From Luteococcus sp052116585 (GTDB lineage: Bacteria > Actinomycetota > Actinomycetes > Propionibacteriales > Propionibacteriaceae), in contig NZ_JBQKKT010000003.1 in the NCBI RefSeq assembly GCF_052116585.1, forward strand, positions 1-64,000: a stretch of 64,000 nucleotides of DNA, given 5' to 3'. Below are positions 22,153-30,246 of this stretch, piece after piece. The position numbers and the translations under genes are program-made. The first letter of the stretch is position 1, and each line of letters begins with the position of its first letter. The notes beneath the pieces are model-generated. The model had not been told where the DNA came from. It made no database searches and saw nothing but the letters and a program-made list of their open reading frames with translations.

Positions 22153-22184
22153 CATCGGGGTGGATCGAGTGCGACGATGGGGGC

Positions 22185-22856
22185 ATGCACCAGGACAGTT
22201 GTGTGGCGCGCGTGCCGATCTTTGCCGGGCTGGATCCCCAGGCCCAGCAGCAGGTGGCCGCCTGCGCCCATCCCCATCAGGTGGCCCCCGGTGAGTCACT
22301 CCACCGGCAGGGCGGGCGGGTGCGGCAGCTCTTCGTGCTGCACGAGGGGGTGGTGAAGTTGAGCCACGCCCGGGCCGATGGCAGTCAGCGCATCGTCCGG
22401 ACTGTGGAACCCGGTCAGGTGGTGGGGGAGCATGCCTTCCTGACGGGAGGGCCCAGCGACCACACCGCGACCGCGATCGAGCCGGTGGTGGCCTGTGTCT
22501 TCGACCATCGCGAGCTGGAGCGGCTGATGTCGCAGCATCCCCGCATTGCCGGGGAGATGTTGCGGGCCCTGAGCCAACGCCTGCTGGATGCCGAGCTGCG
22601 GATCTCGCGCCTCACCAGCACGGACATGGCTTCCCGGCTGGCCGACTACCTGCTCGACCTGCCGGCCGAGATGCAGCAGGAGCGCGTGGTGGTGACCCTG
22701 CCGATGCGCAAGCGGGAGGTGGCCTCCTACCTGGGGGCGACGCCGGAATCGTTGAGCCGTGCGCTGGCCAGACTCACCAGACGGGGCCTCGTCGAGGTCC
22801 ATGGGGTGCAGATCGTCCTGCGCGATCTGGACGGCCTCACCGAGCTGGCCGGTTGA
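22185..22856 (+). CDS. Crp/Fnr-family transcriptional regulator
   Basis: 223 aa: a cyclic-nucleotide-binding beta-roll (PIFAGLDPQAQQQVAACAHP, GESLHRQGGRVRQLFVLHEG, GEHAFLTGGPSDHTATAIEP) and a C-terminal winged helix (LPMRKREVASYLGATPESLS and LARLTRRGLVEVHG). The recognition helix TPESLSRALARL retains the E..SR pattern that reads TTGA half-sites, matching the operators next door. Cysteines are at 6 and about 31, plus a later one, too few in the usual spacing for an E. coli-type FNR Fe-S cluster; FLP-like thiol or metal sensing is possible. ATG 22185 is chosen over an earlier in-frame start because family homology begins there. Confidence 0.88.
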   Translation: MHQDSCVARVPIFAGLDPQAQQQVAACAHPHQVAPGESLHRQGGRVRQLFVLHEGVVKLSHARADGSQRIVRTVEPGQVVGEHAFLTGGPSDHTATAIEPVVACVFDHRELERLMSQHPRIAGEMLRALSQRLLDAELRISRLTSTDMASRLADYLLDLPAEMQQERVVVTLPMRKREVASYLGATPESLSRALARLTRRGLVEVHGVQIVLRDLDGLTELAG

Positions 22857-22913
22857 CATCCTGACGCCCGGGTTCGGTACGAGACGATGCAGAGTACTGT
22901 CGGGGGCGGGCGC

Positions 22914-22919
22914 TACGCT
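22914..22919 (+). promoter_or_regulatory. -10 hexamer TACGCT of a leaderless promoter
   Basis: TACGCT lies 6 nt before ATG 22926; no Shine-Dalgarno. Confidence 0.6.
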
Positions 22920-22925
22920 TTTTGC

Positions 22926-23906
22926 ATGATTCGCACCGCCATCATCGGCTACGGAAACCTTGGACGCAGCGTCGAGAAGGTCATCGCTGACCAGCCCGAC
23001 ATGGAGCTGGTGGGCATCTTCTCCCGCCGCGAGAGCCTGGACACGACGGCTCGGGTGCTGCCCGCCGCCGAGGTGGAGAAGTACGCCGACGAGGTGGACG
23101 TGCTCTTCGTCTGCCTGGGCTCCGCCACGGACGTGCCCGAGCAGGCGCCCGCGCTGGCCCGCCACTTCACCACCGTCGACACCTATGACAATCATCACGA
23201 GATCCCCAACCACCGTGCCGCCATGGATGCCGCGGCGCGTGAGGGCGGCACCATCGCGATGATCTCCACCGGCTGGGATCCCGGCTTCTTCTCCCTGAAC
23301 CGCGTGCTCGGCACCGCCGTGCTCCCGGGCGCCGACCAGATGACCTTCTGGGGCCCGGGGCTCAGCCAGGGGCACTCCGACGCCGTGCGTCGCGTGCCGG
23401 GCGTGAAGAAGGGCGTGCAGTACACCATCCCCAACCAGGAGGCCATCGACGCCGTCAAGCGGGGTGAGGGCGCCGACCTCAAGGGCAATGAGTGCCACCT
23501 GCGCCAGGTCTACGTCGTCGCCGAACAGACCGGTGATGCCGCGGCCGACGAGGCCACCCGCGAGAAGATTCGCGAGACCATCGTGACGATGCCCGACTAC
23601 TTCGCCCCCTACGAGACCACGGTCGAGTTCATCTCCGAGGAGGACTTCGACCGCGACCACCAGGGCATGCCGCACGGCGGGCAGGTGATCACCCGCGGCC
23701 AGGCCGGCACGTCGGGTCACGTCATCGAGTTCGGTCTGCAGCTGGAGCGCAATCCCGACTTCACCGCCGCCATGCAGGTGGCCTACGGCCGTGCCGCCCA
23801 CCGCATGCAGGCCAATGGCGAGACCGGTGCCCGCACCGTCTTCGAGGTGGCGCCCTATCTGCTCTCCTCCGAGTCGCTCGACGAGCTGGTCAAGGCCAAG
23901 CTCTGA
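22926..23906 (+). CDS. ddh: meso-Diaminopimelate D-dehydrogenase
   Basis: 326 aa. It interconverts meso-2,6-diaminopimelate and tetrahydrodipicolinate with NADPH, a one-step route to meso-DAP for lysine and peptidoglycan. NADP motif IIGYGNLGRSVEKV at the N-terminus and SRR at the second strand (NADP preference); substrate-domain landmarks GTIAMISTGWDPGFFSLNRV, TFWGPGLSQGHSDAVRRVPG and HVIEFGLQLERNPDFTA match Corynebacterium Ddh. The open frame extends 13 codons upstream, but ATG 22926 fits both homology and the leaderless -10. Many propionibacteria have LL-DAP walls, so this gene hints at a meso-DAP species. Confidence 0.93.
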   Translation: MIRTAIIGYGNLGRSVEKVIADQPDMELVGIFSRRESLDTTARVLPAAEVEKYADEVDVLFVCLGSATDVPEQAPALARHFTTVDTYDNHHEIPNHRAAMDAAAREGGTIAMISTGWDPGFFSLNRVLGTAVLPGADQMTFWGPGLSQGHSDAVRRVPGVKKGVQYTIPNQEAIDAVKRGEGADLKGNECHLRQVYVVAEQTGDAAADEATREKIRETIVTMPDYFAPYETTVEFISEEDFDRDHQGMPHGGQVITRGQAGTSGHVIEFGLQLERNPDFTAAMQVAYGRAAHRMQANGETGARTVFEVAPYLLSSESLDELVKAKL

Positions 23907-24092
23907 GGCTCGTTGCTGCCGCGCTTTCGCGTCGTCCAACTGCGTCGTCGCCCGGGGGCGGCGCAGTTGCCGTTCACGGACAGCGTGGGTTTCAATGACT
24001 GTGAGGGAGCTGCCCCGGCCGCGCCGGAGGTCGATCGCTTCCTGACCTCGCGATGAGCGCGCCAACCCCCGAAAGGTTCCCAGGGGACAGCC

Positions 24093-25562
24093 ATGCCCAA
24101 GACTGACACTTCTCCCGCCCTCGATGCCGCGGCTCCGCAGCCCATGACCCGCGATGCGAAGGTTGTCGTGGCCGTGCTGGTCTTCGGTGCCTTCGTGATG
24201 ATGCTGAACGAGACCACCCTGGGGGTGGCGTTGCCCGCGATGATGGCTGACTTCCACGTCTCGGCGAACACCGCCCAGTGGCTGTTGACCGGATTCATGC
24301 TGACCATGGCCGTCCTGATGCCCGCCATGGGGTGGCTGATCGATCGTTTCCCCACACGGACAAATTTCACGGTCGCGCTTGGCTTCTTCCTGGTGGGCAC
24401 CATCACCGCTGCGCTGGCGCCCACCTTCCCGGTGATGCTGGTGGCCAGGGTGGCCCAGGCCGTGGGCACCACGATCATGATGCCGCTGATCATGACCGTC
24501 GTCCTGACCGTGGTGCCCGTCCACATCCGGGGCACCGTCATGGGGCTGATCGCGGTCGTGATGGCTGTGGGGCCAGCACTCGGCCCGTCGGTGGCCGGGG
24601 CGATCCTCGCCTTCTCCACCTGGCATGCGATCTTCTGGGTGATGGTGCCGCTGGTGGCCCTGGCCGGCGTGGTGGGCCTGTTTTTCATGCGCAATGTGGG
24701 CACCGTTCGTCGGGCTCCCTTCGACGCGGTGTCGGTGGCGCTGTCAGCGGCTGCCTTCGGCGGACTGATCTACGCCATCAGTTCGATCGGCGCCATCGTC
24801 GACCGTGGACCTGGCGCCTCCCGGGCGCTGGTGCTGCTGGTGGTGGGATTCGTGGCCCTGCTGGTCTTCGGTTGGCGTCAGGTCCGGCTGGGGCGCACCG
24901 ACGAGGCGCTGTTGGACCTGCGCCCCTTCCTGGTGCGCAACTTCTCGGTCTCCATCACGGTCTTGCTCCTGGTCCATGCCGCACTGCTCGGCGCGCTGAA
25001 TGTGTTGCCGCTCTACCTGCAGCAGTCCCTGCTGACCACCGCCCTGGTCTCTGGCCTGGCGGTGCTACCGGGCGGTTTGCTGGAGGGCCTGCTGTCGCCG
25101 GTCTTCGGCCGGTTCTATGACCGGATCGGGCCGCGCAGGCTGGTCATCCCCGGTGCCTTCATCGTCGCGGTGACGCTCTTGCTGCTCGGCACGGTCGACG
25201 ACCAGAGTCTGGTCTGGTTCGTCGTGGCCGTCCACTTGGTCTTCTCGATCGGTCTGGCGATGCTCTACACCCCGCTGATGACCACGGGACTGGGCTCGCT
25301 GCCGGAAGACCTCTATTCGCACGGCTCGGCCATCCTCAACACGCTGCAGCAGCTCGCCGCGGCAATCGGCACGGCCTTCATGATCGCCACATACTCTGGG
25401 GTTGCTGCCGGCCGGATGCGTGCCGGGCTCCCCGAGCAGACCGCGCTCGGGCAGGGCGCCGCAGTGGCCTTCCTCGTCACGGGTGTGGTGGCGGTCCTCG
25501 CCGCCGTACTGTCCTTCTTCGTCCGGCCGGCACCTGTCCGGTCGATCACCCAGGAGCCATGA
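24093..25562 (+). CDS. MFS drug exporter, DHA2 (EmrB/QacA, LmrB-like)
   Basis: 489 aa with about 14 transmembrane segments. The antiporter motif C is clear (AVGPALGPSVAGAI), preceded by LNETTLGVALPAMM in helix 1 and WLIDRFPTRTNF (motif A) after helix 2. DHA2 pumps exchange protons for cationic drugs; LmrB-type members give lincosamide resistance, but the substrate cannot be deduced. AGGGGACAGCC precedes the ATG. The stop overlaps the start of the next small gene (ATGATGA). The 186-bp gap upstream contains no recognised element beyond a 7-bp inverted repeat, AACTGCG/CGCAGTT. Confidence 0.88.
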   Translation: MPKTDTSPALDAAAPQPMTRDAKVVVAVLVFGAFVMMLNETTLGVALPAMMADFHVSANTAQWLLTGFMLTMAVLMPAMGWLIDRFPTRTNFTVALGFFLVGTITAALAPTFPVMLVARVAQAVGTTIMMPLIMTVVLTVVPVHIRGTVMGLIAVVMAVGPALGPSVAGAILAFSTWHAIFWVMVPLVALAGVVGLFFMRNVGTVRRAPFDAVSVALSAAAFGGLIYAISSIGAIVDRGPGASRALVLLVVGFVALLVFGWRQVRLGRTDEALLDLRPFLVRNFSVSITVLLLVHAALLGALNVLPLYLQQSLLTTALVSGLAVLPGGLLEGLLSPVFGRFYDRIGPRRLVIPGAFIVAVTLLLLGTVDDQSLVWFVVAVHLVFSIGLAMLYTPLMTTGLGSLPEDLYSHGSAILNTLQQLAAAIGTAFMIATYSGVAAGRMRAGLPEQTALGQGAAVAFLVTGVVAVLAAVLSFFVRPAPVRSITQEP

Positions 25563-25834
25563 TGACCGACCCCTTCACCGGCAAGAAGGACCCCTTCGAC
25601 ACCACCAATGCGTCGCTCAACCGGGCGAACACCGACCGCAGTCGATCCCGTGCATGGGCCGTGATCTGCGGCTTCGCGGGTGTCTACCTGGTGGCCCTGG
25701 GTGGCTTGCTCGCCTTCTTCGGACAGCACGACGACTCCCCGGGGCTGGGTGGCCTGGGACTGATCAATGCCATCATCGGCATCGGGGTGCTGGCCCGCAC
25801 TGCGGGCGTTGGGCGCAGCAACGACCCACAATGA
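25559..25834 (+). CDS. Small two-helix membrane protein coupled to the MFS gene
   Basis: 91 aa. A hydrophilic N-terminus (TDPFTGKKDPFDTTNASLNR) is followed by two predicted membrane helices (AWAVICGFAGVYLVALGGLL, LGLINAIIGIGVLARTAG). The start lies inside the stop of the MFS exporter, so the two are translationally coupled and probably act together, but no family is recognised. Confidence 0.65.
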   Translation: MMTDPFTGKKDPFDTTNASLNRANTDRSRSRAWAVICGFAGVYLVALGGLLAFFGQHDDSPGLGGLGLINAIIGIGVLARTAGVGRSNDPQ

Positions 25835-25876
25835 CTGGCCTGTCCGACCCTGCTCACACGAGGTCCTGCGGGCGGA

Positions 25877-27733
25877 TCACTCCGGGTCGTAGAGCGAATC
25901 GACCAGATGGGCGTACTTGCGGGCGATCACATCGCGTCGAGCCTTGGACGTGGCGGTCACGGTGCCGTCGTCCATGGACAGCTCGTGGTCCAGGATCCGG
26001 TAGCGCTTGACGGTCTCCCAACGCTCCAGCTGGCCGTTGGCGCGCTCCATGAAGCGGTCGATCGACTTCTTGACCTCCGGCAGCTGTGAGAGCTCCTCAT
26101 AGCTCGCCTTGGGGTAACCGTGGTTCTTGCCCCACTTCATCAGTGCATCGCGGTCCAGTGTGACCAGCGCCACGATGTACTTGCGGTTCTCGCCGAAGGC
26201 CAGCGCCTGGCTGACATAGGGGATGTTCGCCGCGATGGCATTCTCCACCTTCTGCGGTGCGACGTACTTGCCACCCGACGTCTTGATCAGGTCCTTCTTG
26301 CGATCGGTGATGAAGATGTAACCCTCGTCGTCGATCTCGGCGATGTCCCCGGTGTGGAACCAGCCGTCGCGCAGGACCTCGGCGGTCTGCTCGGGGCGGT
26401 TGTGGTAGCCGCGCATCAGCAGCGGTCCGCGCAGCCGCAGCTCGCCGTCCTCGGCCAGGGAGGCCTCCATGCCGGGCACGACCGGCCCGATGCTGCCGAA
26501 CTTCTGTCGGTCCGGCGGGTTCAGGACGCTGATGGTGGTCTCGGTGGAGCCGTAGCCCTCGATCACGTTCAACCCGGCTGCGTAGAACCATTCGGAGATC
26601 TGCGGGGAGAGCTTGGCGGATCCAGAGATGAAGATGCGGATCCGGCCTCCCATGGTCTCGCGCAGCTTGGTGAAGACCAGCTTGTCAGCCACGGCATAGC
26701 GGCGGGCCAGTCCGCGCGGCATGGGCGTTCCCTGGTGCAGATGGGGCAGTGCCTCGCGTCCCACGGCGAAGGCCCAGCGGGCGATCCGGGCCTTGGGGCC
26801 CTTGGACGGGCTGCTGGTGATCACGGTGGCGCGGATCTTCTCGAAGATGCGGGGCACGCCGCAGACCACCGTCGGGTGGGTCTCCTGCAGGCCCTGCACG
26901 ATCCGGTCCACCCGGCCGTCGACCGCGGTGGAGTAGCCCATCGCCCACTGGGAGGCCACCAGACAGCCCCCGAAGACGTGGCTCAACGGCAGCCAGAGGT
27001 AGTGCCGGTCCTCGGGGAAGACGATCTCCATCGCGTCCAGCGCCACCGCGTCGGCGACGATGGCCCGGTGGGTGAGCTCGACGCCCTTGGGGCGGCCGGT
27101 GGTTCCGGAGGTGTAGATCAGGTTGGCCAGCGTGTCGGGCTCCAGGGACGAGGCCACCTCGCGCACCGCCTCCGGGCGGTCGGCCAGCAGGTCCTGTCCC
27201 TTCCGGCGCAGTTCCTCCCAGGTCATCACGCGGCGGTCAACGCGATCGGCCGCGGTGCGGTCGTCGTCGATGATGATGATGTGCTTGAGCTGCTCGTACA
27301 GCTCGTCGTCGTGCGCCTGCACCTTGTCGATCTGCGACTGGTTCTCCGCCACCAGCACGGAGGTCCCGGAGTCCTGCAGGATGAACAGCACATCGTGCGC
27401 GGTCGAGTTGGGGTAGACCGACGTGATGGCGCCGCCGGCGCAGGTGATGGCCATGCTGGCGAGCACCCACTCGTAACGGGTGGAGGAGGCGATCGCGATC
27501 CGGTCCTCCACCTGCACCCCCAGGGAGAGCAGACCGGCGGCGAAGTCGGCCACCTCGTCGTGGAATTCGCGGAAGGTGACCTCGCGCCACTCGGTCTTCT
27601 CGCCGCCGTCGCGGTCGGGCACCAGGAAGGCGAGGGCCTGTGGTGTCTTGTCGATCCGGTACTGGAAGAGCGCCGCGATGCTGCGGGGAGGATTGTCGAT
27701 CAACTTGGCGTCGTTGGACACGGACGAGGTCAC
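25877..27733 (-). CDS. Long-chain acyl-CoA synthetase (AMP-dependent)
   Basis: 618 aa, ANL superfamily. P-loop YTSGTTGRPKGVELTHRAIV, motif GYGSTETTISVLNP, the DGWFHTGDIAEIDDEGYIFI and DRKKDLIKTSGGKYVAPQKV adenylation-domain motifs, and a C-terminal TSKARRDVIARKY. It activates fatty acids to acyl-CoA for lipid synthesis or breakdown. The size and IFEKIRA pattern are those of bacterial FadD15-like synthetases. GTG 27733 is the start; TACGAT about 35 nt upstream could be the -10. It is a single-gene unit converging on the MFS/small-protein pair. Confidence 0.9.
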   Translation of the reverse strand: MTSSVSNDAKLIDNPPRSIAALFQYRIDKTPQALAFLVPDRDGGEKTEWREVTFREFHDEVADFAAGLLSLGVQVEDRIAIASSTRYEWVLASMAITCAGGAITSVYPNSTAHDVLFILQDSGTSVLVAENQSQIDKVQAHDDELYEQLKHIIIIDDDRTAADRVDRRVMTWEELRRKGQDLLADRPEAVREVASSLEPDTLANLIYTSGTTGRPKGVELTHRAIVADAVALDAMEIVFPEDRHYLWLPLSHVFGGCLVASQWAMGYSTAVDGRVDRIVQGLQETHPTVVCGVPRIFEKIRATVITSSPSKGPKARIARWAFAVGREALPHLHQGTPMPRGLARRYAVADKLVFTKLRETMGGRIRIFISGSAKLSPQISEWFYAAGLNVIEGYGSTETTISVLNPPDRQKFGSIGPVVPGMEASLAEDGELRLRGPLLMRGYHNRPEQTAEVLRDGWFHTGDIAEIDDEGYIFITDRKKDLIKTSGGKYVAPQKVENAIAANIPYVSQALAFGENRKYIVALVTLDRDALMKWGKNHGYPKASYEELSQLPEVKKSIDRFMERANGQLERWETVKRYRILDHELSMDDGTVTATSKARRDVIARKYAHLVDSLYDPE

Positions 27734-27793
27734 CAGGCCTTCATGTGGATGGGTTGCCAGACGATCGTACAGAGCGCGGGGCGCGACGCCGAT

Positions 27794-28324
27794 TCACACG
27801 CCCAGCTGCCAGCCCTCCAACAGGCCGCGTGCATAGGCGGCCTGACCCAGGTGGGCGGCCGCGTCGTCGATGATGCTGACCAGGCGCACGCCACGGCTCA
27901 CGGGAGGTTCCCAGGACTCGTCGACGATCTGGTCCAGCTCCTCGGCCGACAGCCCGTCGACGTACGTCACCAGGGCAGCGACGCAGGATTCGAGCAGGGC
28001 CAGCAACTTGGTGGCGTCATCGATCTGCAGCGCAGCCACCTCCTCGGGGCCATCGCCCAGCCCGAAGTCGTCGTCGGGGCGATCGACCTGGAGCCGTTCG
28101 GCCCACCCGTCGCGCTCCCAGACCGTGGGTTCACCGGTGAGCTCGGCCAGCTGCACGTCCATCTGGCGCGCCGAGTGCCACACCAGCCAGGCGATGGGAT
28201 TGCCGGCTCCGCCTGGGCGGGCCTTGAGCATCTTGGGGGAGATGCCGTCGAGCACCACGCGGGCAGTGTCGATCGGTCGTCGGGCGGCGTCGGCGAGGAT
28301 CTGGCTGTGGTCCATGCCATCCAT
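27794..28324 (-). CDS. DinB-family (DUF664) putative thiol transferase
   Basis: 176 aa four-helix bundle. Expected metal-ligand histidines appear in AWLVWHSARQMDVQLAEL and IIDDAAAHLGQAAYARGLL; the third is probably in MDHSQIL. DinB proteins of actinobacteria include mycothiol-dependent transferases that detoxify electrophiles; the substrate is unknown. Two in-frame ATGs are possible (28324 and 28315); AGGAG favours the first. It is divergent from the acetyltransferase at 28345 with 20 bp between starts. Confidence 0.82.
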   Translation of the reverse strand: MDGMDHSQILADAARRPIDTARVVLDGISPKMLKARPGGAGNPIAWLVWHSARQMDVQLAELTGEPTVWERDGWAERLQVDRPDDDFGLGDGPEEVAALQIDDATKLLALLESCVAALVTYVDGLSAEELDQIVDESWEPPVSRGVRLVSIIDDAAAHLGQAAYARGLLEGWQLGV

Positions 28325-28332
28325 CCTGCTCC

Positions 28333-28338
28333 TAGGCT
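28333..28338 (+). promoter_or_regulatory. -10 hexamer TAGGCT of a leaderless promoter
   Basis: TAGGCT 6 nt before ATG 28345. It overlaps the AGGAG used by the divergent DinB gene, so the two units share a very tight control region. Confidence 0.55.
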
Positions 28339-28344
28339 TGGCCC

Positions 28345-28848
28345 ATGACCCTGCGCAACGCCGTCCCTGCTGATGTTGACGAGATCATCGAACTGATCCA
28401 TGCCCTGGCGGCCTATGAGAAGGAACCCGACGCGGTGCGCAACACCCCGCAACGCCTGCACCAGTTGCTCTTCTGCGAGCACCCGGCCATCTTCTGCCAT
28501 GTGGTGGAGGCTCCGCAGGCATCGGCTCACCGGATCGACGGCTTCGCCCTGTGGTTCCTGAACTACTCCACCTGGGAGGGAACGCACGGCATCTACCTGG
28601 AGGACTACTACGTCCGTCCGCACGCCCGCGGGAAGGGGCTGGGGACGGCCCTGCTGGCCAGCCTGGCCGCCGTCGCGGCCCAGCGTGGCTATGCCCGGAT
28701 CGAGTGGGTGGTGCTCAAGTGGAACCAGCCCGCCATCGACGTCTACCAGCACATGGGCGCCTTCCCCCTCCAGGACTGGGACACCTACCGGCTCACGGGG
28801 GATGCGCTGGGCGCGTTGGCGGCGCGGGGTCAGTTGTCGGCCGGGTGA
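28345..28848 (+). CDS. GNAT acetyltransferase, diamine/SSAT-like
   Basis: 167 aa. Family pattern of spermidine/spermine N1-acetyltransferase-like enzymes: IIELIHALAAYEKEPDAV, ALWFLNYSTWEGTHGIYLED, acetyl-CoA loop RPHARGKGLGTALL and WVVLKWNQPAIDVYQHMGAF. It transfers acetyl from acetyl-CoA to a primary amine, perhaps a polyamine or a thialysine-like amine. Confidence 0.87.
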   Translation: MTLRNAVPADVDEIIELIHALAAYEKEPDAVRNTPQRLHQLLFCEHPAIFCHVVEAPQASAHRIDGFALWFLNYSTWEGTHGIYLEDYYVRPHARGKGLGTALLASLAAVAAQRGYARIEWVVLKWNQPAIDVYQHMGAFPLQDWDTYRLTGDALGALAARGQLSAG

Positions 28849-28858
28849 ATCGGCTGGC

Positions 28859-29080
28859 TCACTCCAGGCTGGAGCGCACCAACATCCGGGCGGTCGCCTC
28901 GCCATCATCCAGCGCCTCCTGCCACGGGACCCGCAGCATCATGGCCGTCGTGCCGTTGTAGGCCACCATGATGGCGCGGGCCAGTGCCTCGGCGTTGTCG
29001 GGGGCCACCTGGGCGGCAAAGGCCAGGAATCGGTCGCGCAGCATCTGGGTTTCTCGGCGCAGGATGTCGGCGATGTCGTC
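28859..29080 (-). pseudogene. TetR-family regulator, C-terminal fragment
   Basis: About 74 codons: DIADILRRETQMLRDRFLAF, AAQVAPDNAEALARAIMVAY and MLRVPWQEALDDGEATAR. This is a helical ligand-binding-domain ending typical of TetR/AcrR proteins. The DNA-binding N-terminus is absent; at about 29080 the sequence becomes the plus-strand betA remnant. Beside betA and betT it was plausibly the choline-responsive BetI-like repressor. Confidence 0.6.
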
Positions 29081-29085
29081 CGTCG

Positions 29086-30246
29086 CGCGCCTATCTCACT
29101 CCGGTGCGCAACCGCAAGAACCTCCACGTGGAGACTCTGGCCCACGTCACCGGACTGCGGATGGACGGCAACCGGGTCACCGGTGTCGACTATGTCCGGA
29201 TGCCCGGCAAGCGTCCGGAGAGCGTCGAGGCCGGCGAGGTCATCCTGTGCGGTGGCGCCTTCAACACCCCGCAGGTCCTGCAGCTGTCCGGCATCGGTGA
29301 CCCCGCCGCACTGGAGAAGGCCGGGGTCCAGACTCGCGTCGAGCTGCCCGGTGTGGGTCAGAACCTGCAGGACCACCTCGAGGTCTACATCCAGCACGCC
29401 GCGATCCAGCCCGTGTCCATCGCACCGTGGCTCGCCTACTGGAAGGCGCCCGTCATCGGCGCCCAGTGGCTGTTCGGCAAGACCGGCGTCGGCGCCTCCA
29501 ACCACTTCGAGGGGGGCGGCTTCATCCGCACCGATGACCAGGTGGCCTACCCCAACCTCATGTTCCACTTCCTGCCGATCGCCGTGCGATACGACGGCAC
29601 GGCCGCCGGTGGGGACCATGGCTACCAGGTGCACGTTGGCCCGATGAACTCCGACGTGGTGGGCGACGTGACCATCAAGAACGACGACCCCTTCAACCAC
29701 CCGGCGATCCGCTTCAACTACCTGTCCACCGAGCGGGACCGCCAGGAGTGGGTGCAGGTCATCCGGGCCGCACGCCACATCCTCGCGCAGCCGGCCTTCG
29801 CGCCCTTCGACGGCGGGGAGCTCTCGCCCGGCCCCGAGGTGCAGACCGACCAGGAGATCATCGACTGGGTGGCCAAGGATGCCGAGACCGCGCTGCACCC
29901 GTCGTGCACCGCGGCGATGGGCACCGGCGAGATGGCCGTCACCGACCCGAACAGCATGAAGGTGCACGGGGTGGAGGGCCTGCGCGTCGTCGACGCCTCG
30001 GTCTTCCCGTCCATCACCAATGGCAACATCTACGCCCCGGTGATGATGGTGGCCGAGAAGGCGGCCGACCTGATCCTGGGCAACACCCCGCTGGCCCCGG
30101 CCGACGTGCCGGTCTACAAGGCTGGTCAGGGCATGCCGATCTTCCCCGAGGGTGATCCCCGCAACCAGGCCTGGAACCGGGTCGAGGACATCCCCACCGC
30201 CATGGAGTCGATGGAGCGCTCCGGCCAGACGGAAGCCACCGCGTGA
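29086..30246 (+). pseudogene. betA: Choline dehydrogenase (GMC family), N-terminally truncated
   Basis: From RAYLTPVRNRKNLHVETLAH to the end (about 386 codons) this follows BetA: ILCGGAFNTPQVLQLSGIGD (GMC signature 2), PGVGQNLQDHLEVY, HVGPMNSDVVGDVTI, catalytic LHPSCTAAMGTG and ASVFPSITNGNIYAPVMMVA. The first 160-170 residues, with the FAD-binding GxGxxG and GMC signature 1, are missing, so it cannot bind FAD. The gene once oxidised choline to betaine aldehyde. Its stop overlaps the betT start (GTGA), so translation of betT may have been coupled to it. Confidence 0.88.

Noticed and set aside
22296..24626. 776-codon open frame on the minus strand
   Set aside because: It lies antisense to the well-supported regulator, ddh and MFS genes. 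Its Gly/His/Asp-rich composition is the usual shadow in GC-rich DNA.
26120..28348. 742-codon plus-strand open frame
   Set aside because: Antisense to the acyl-CoA synthetase and DinB genes, which have clear family motifs.
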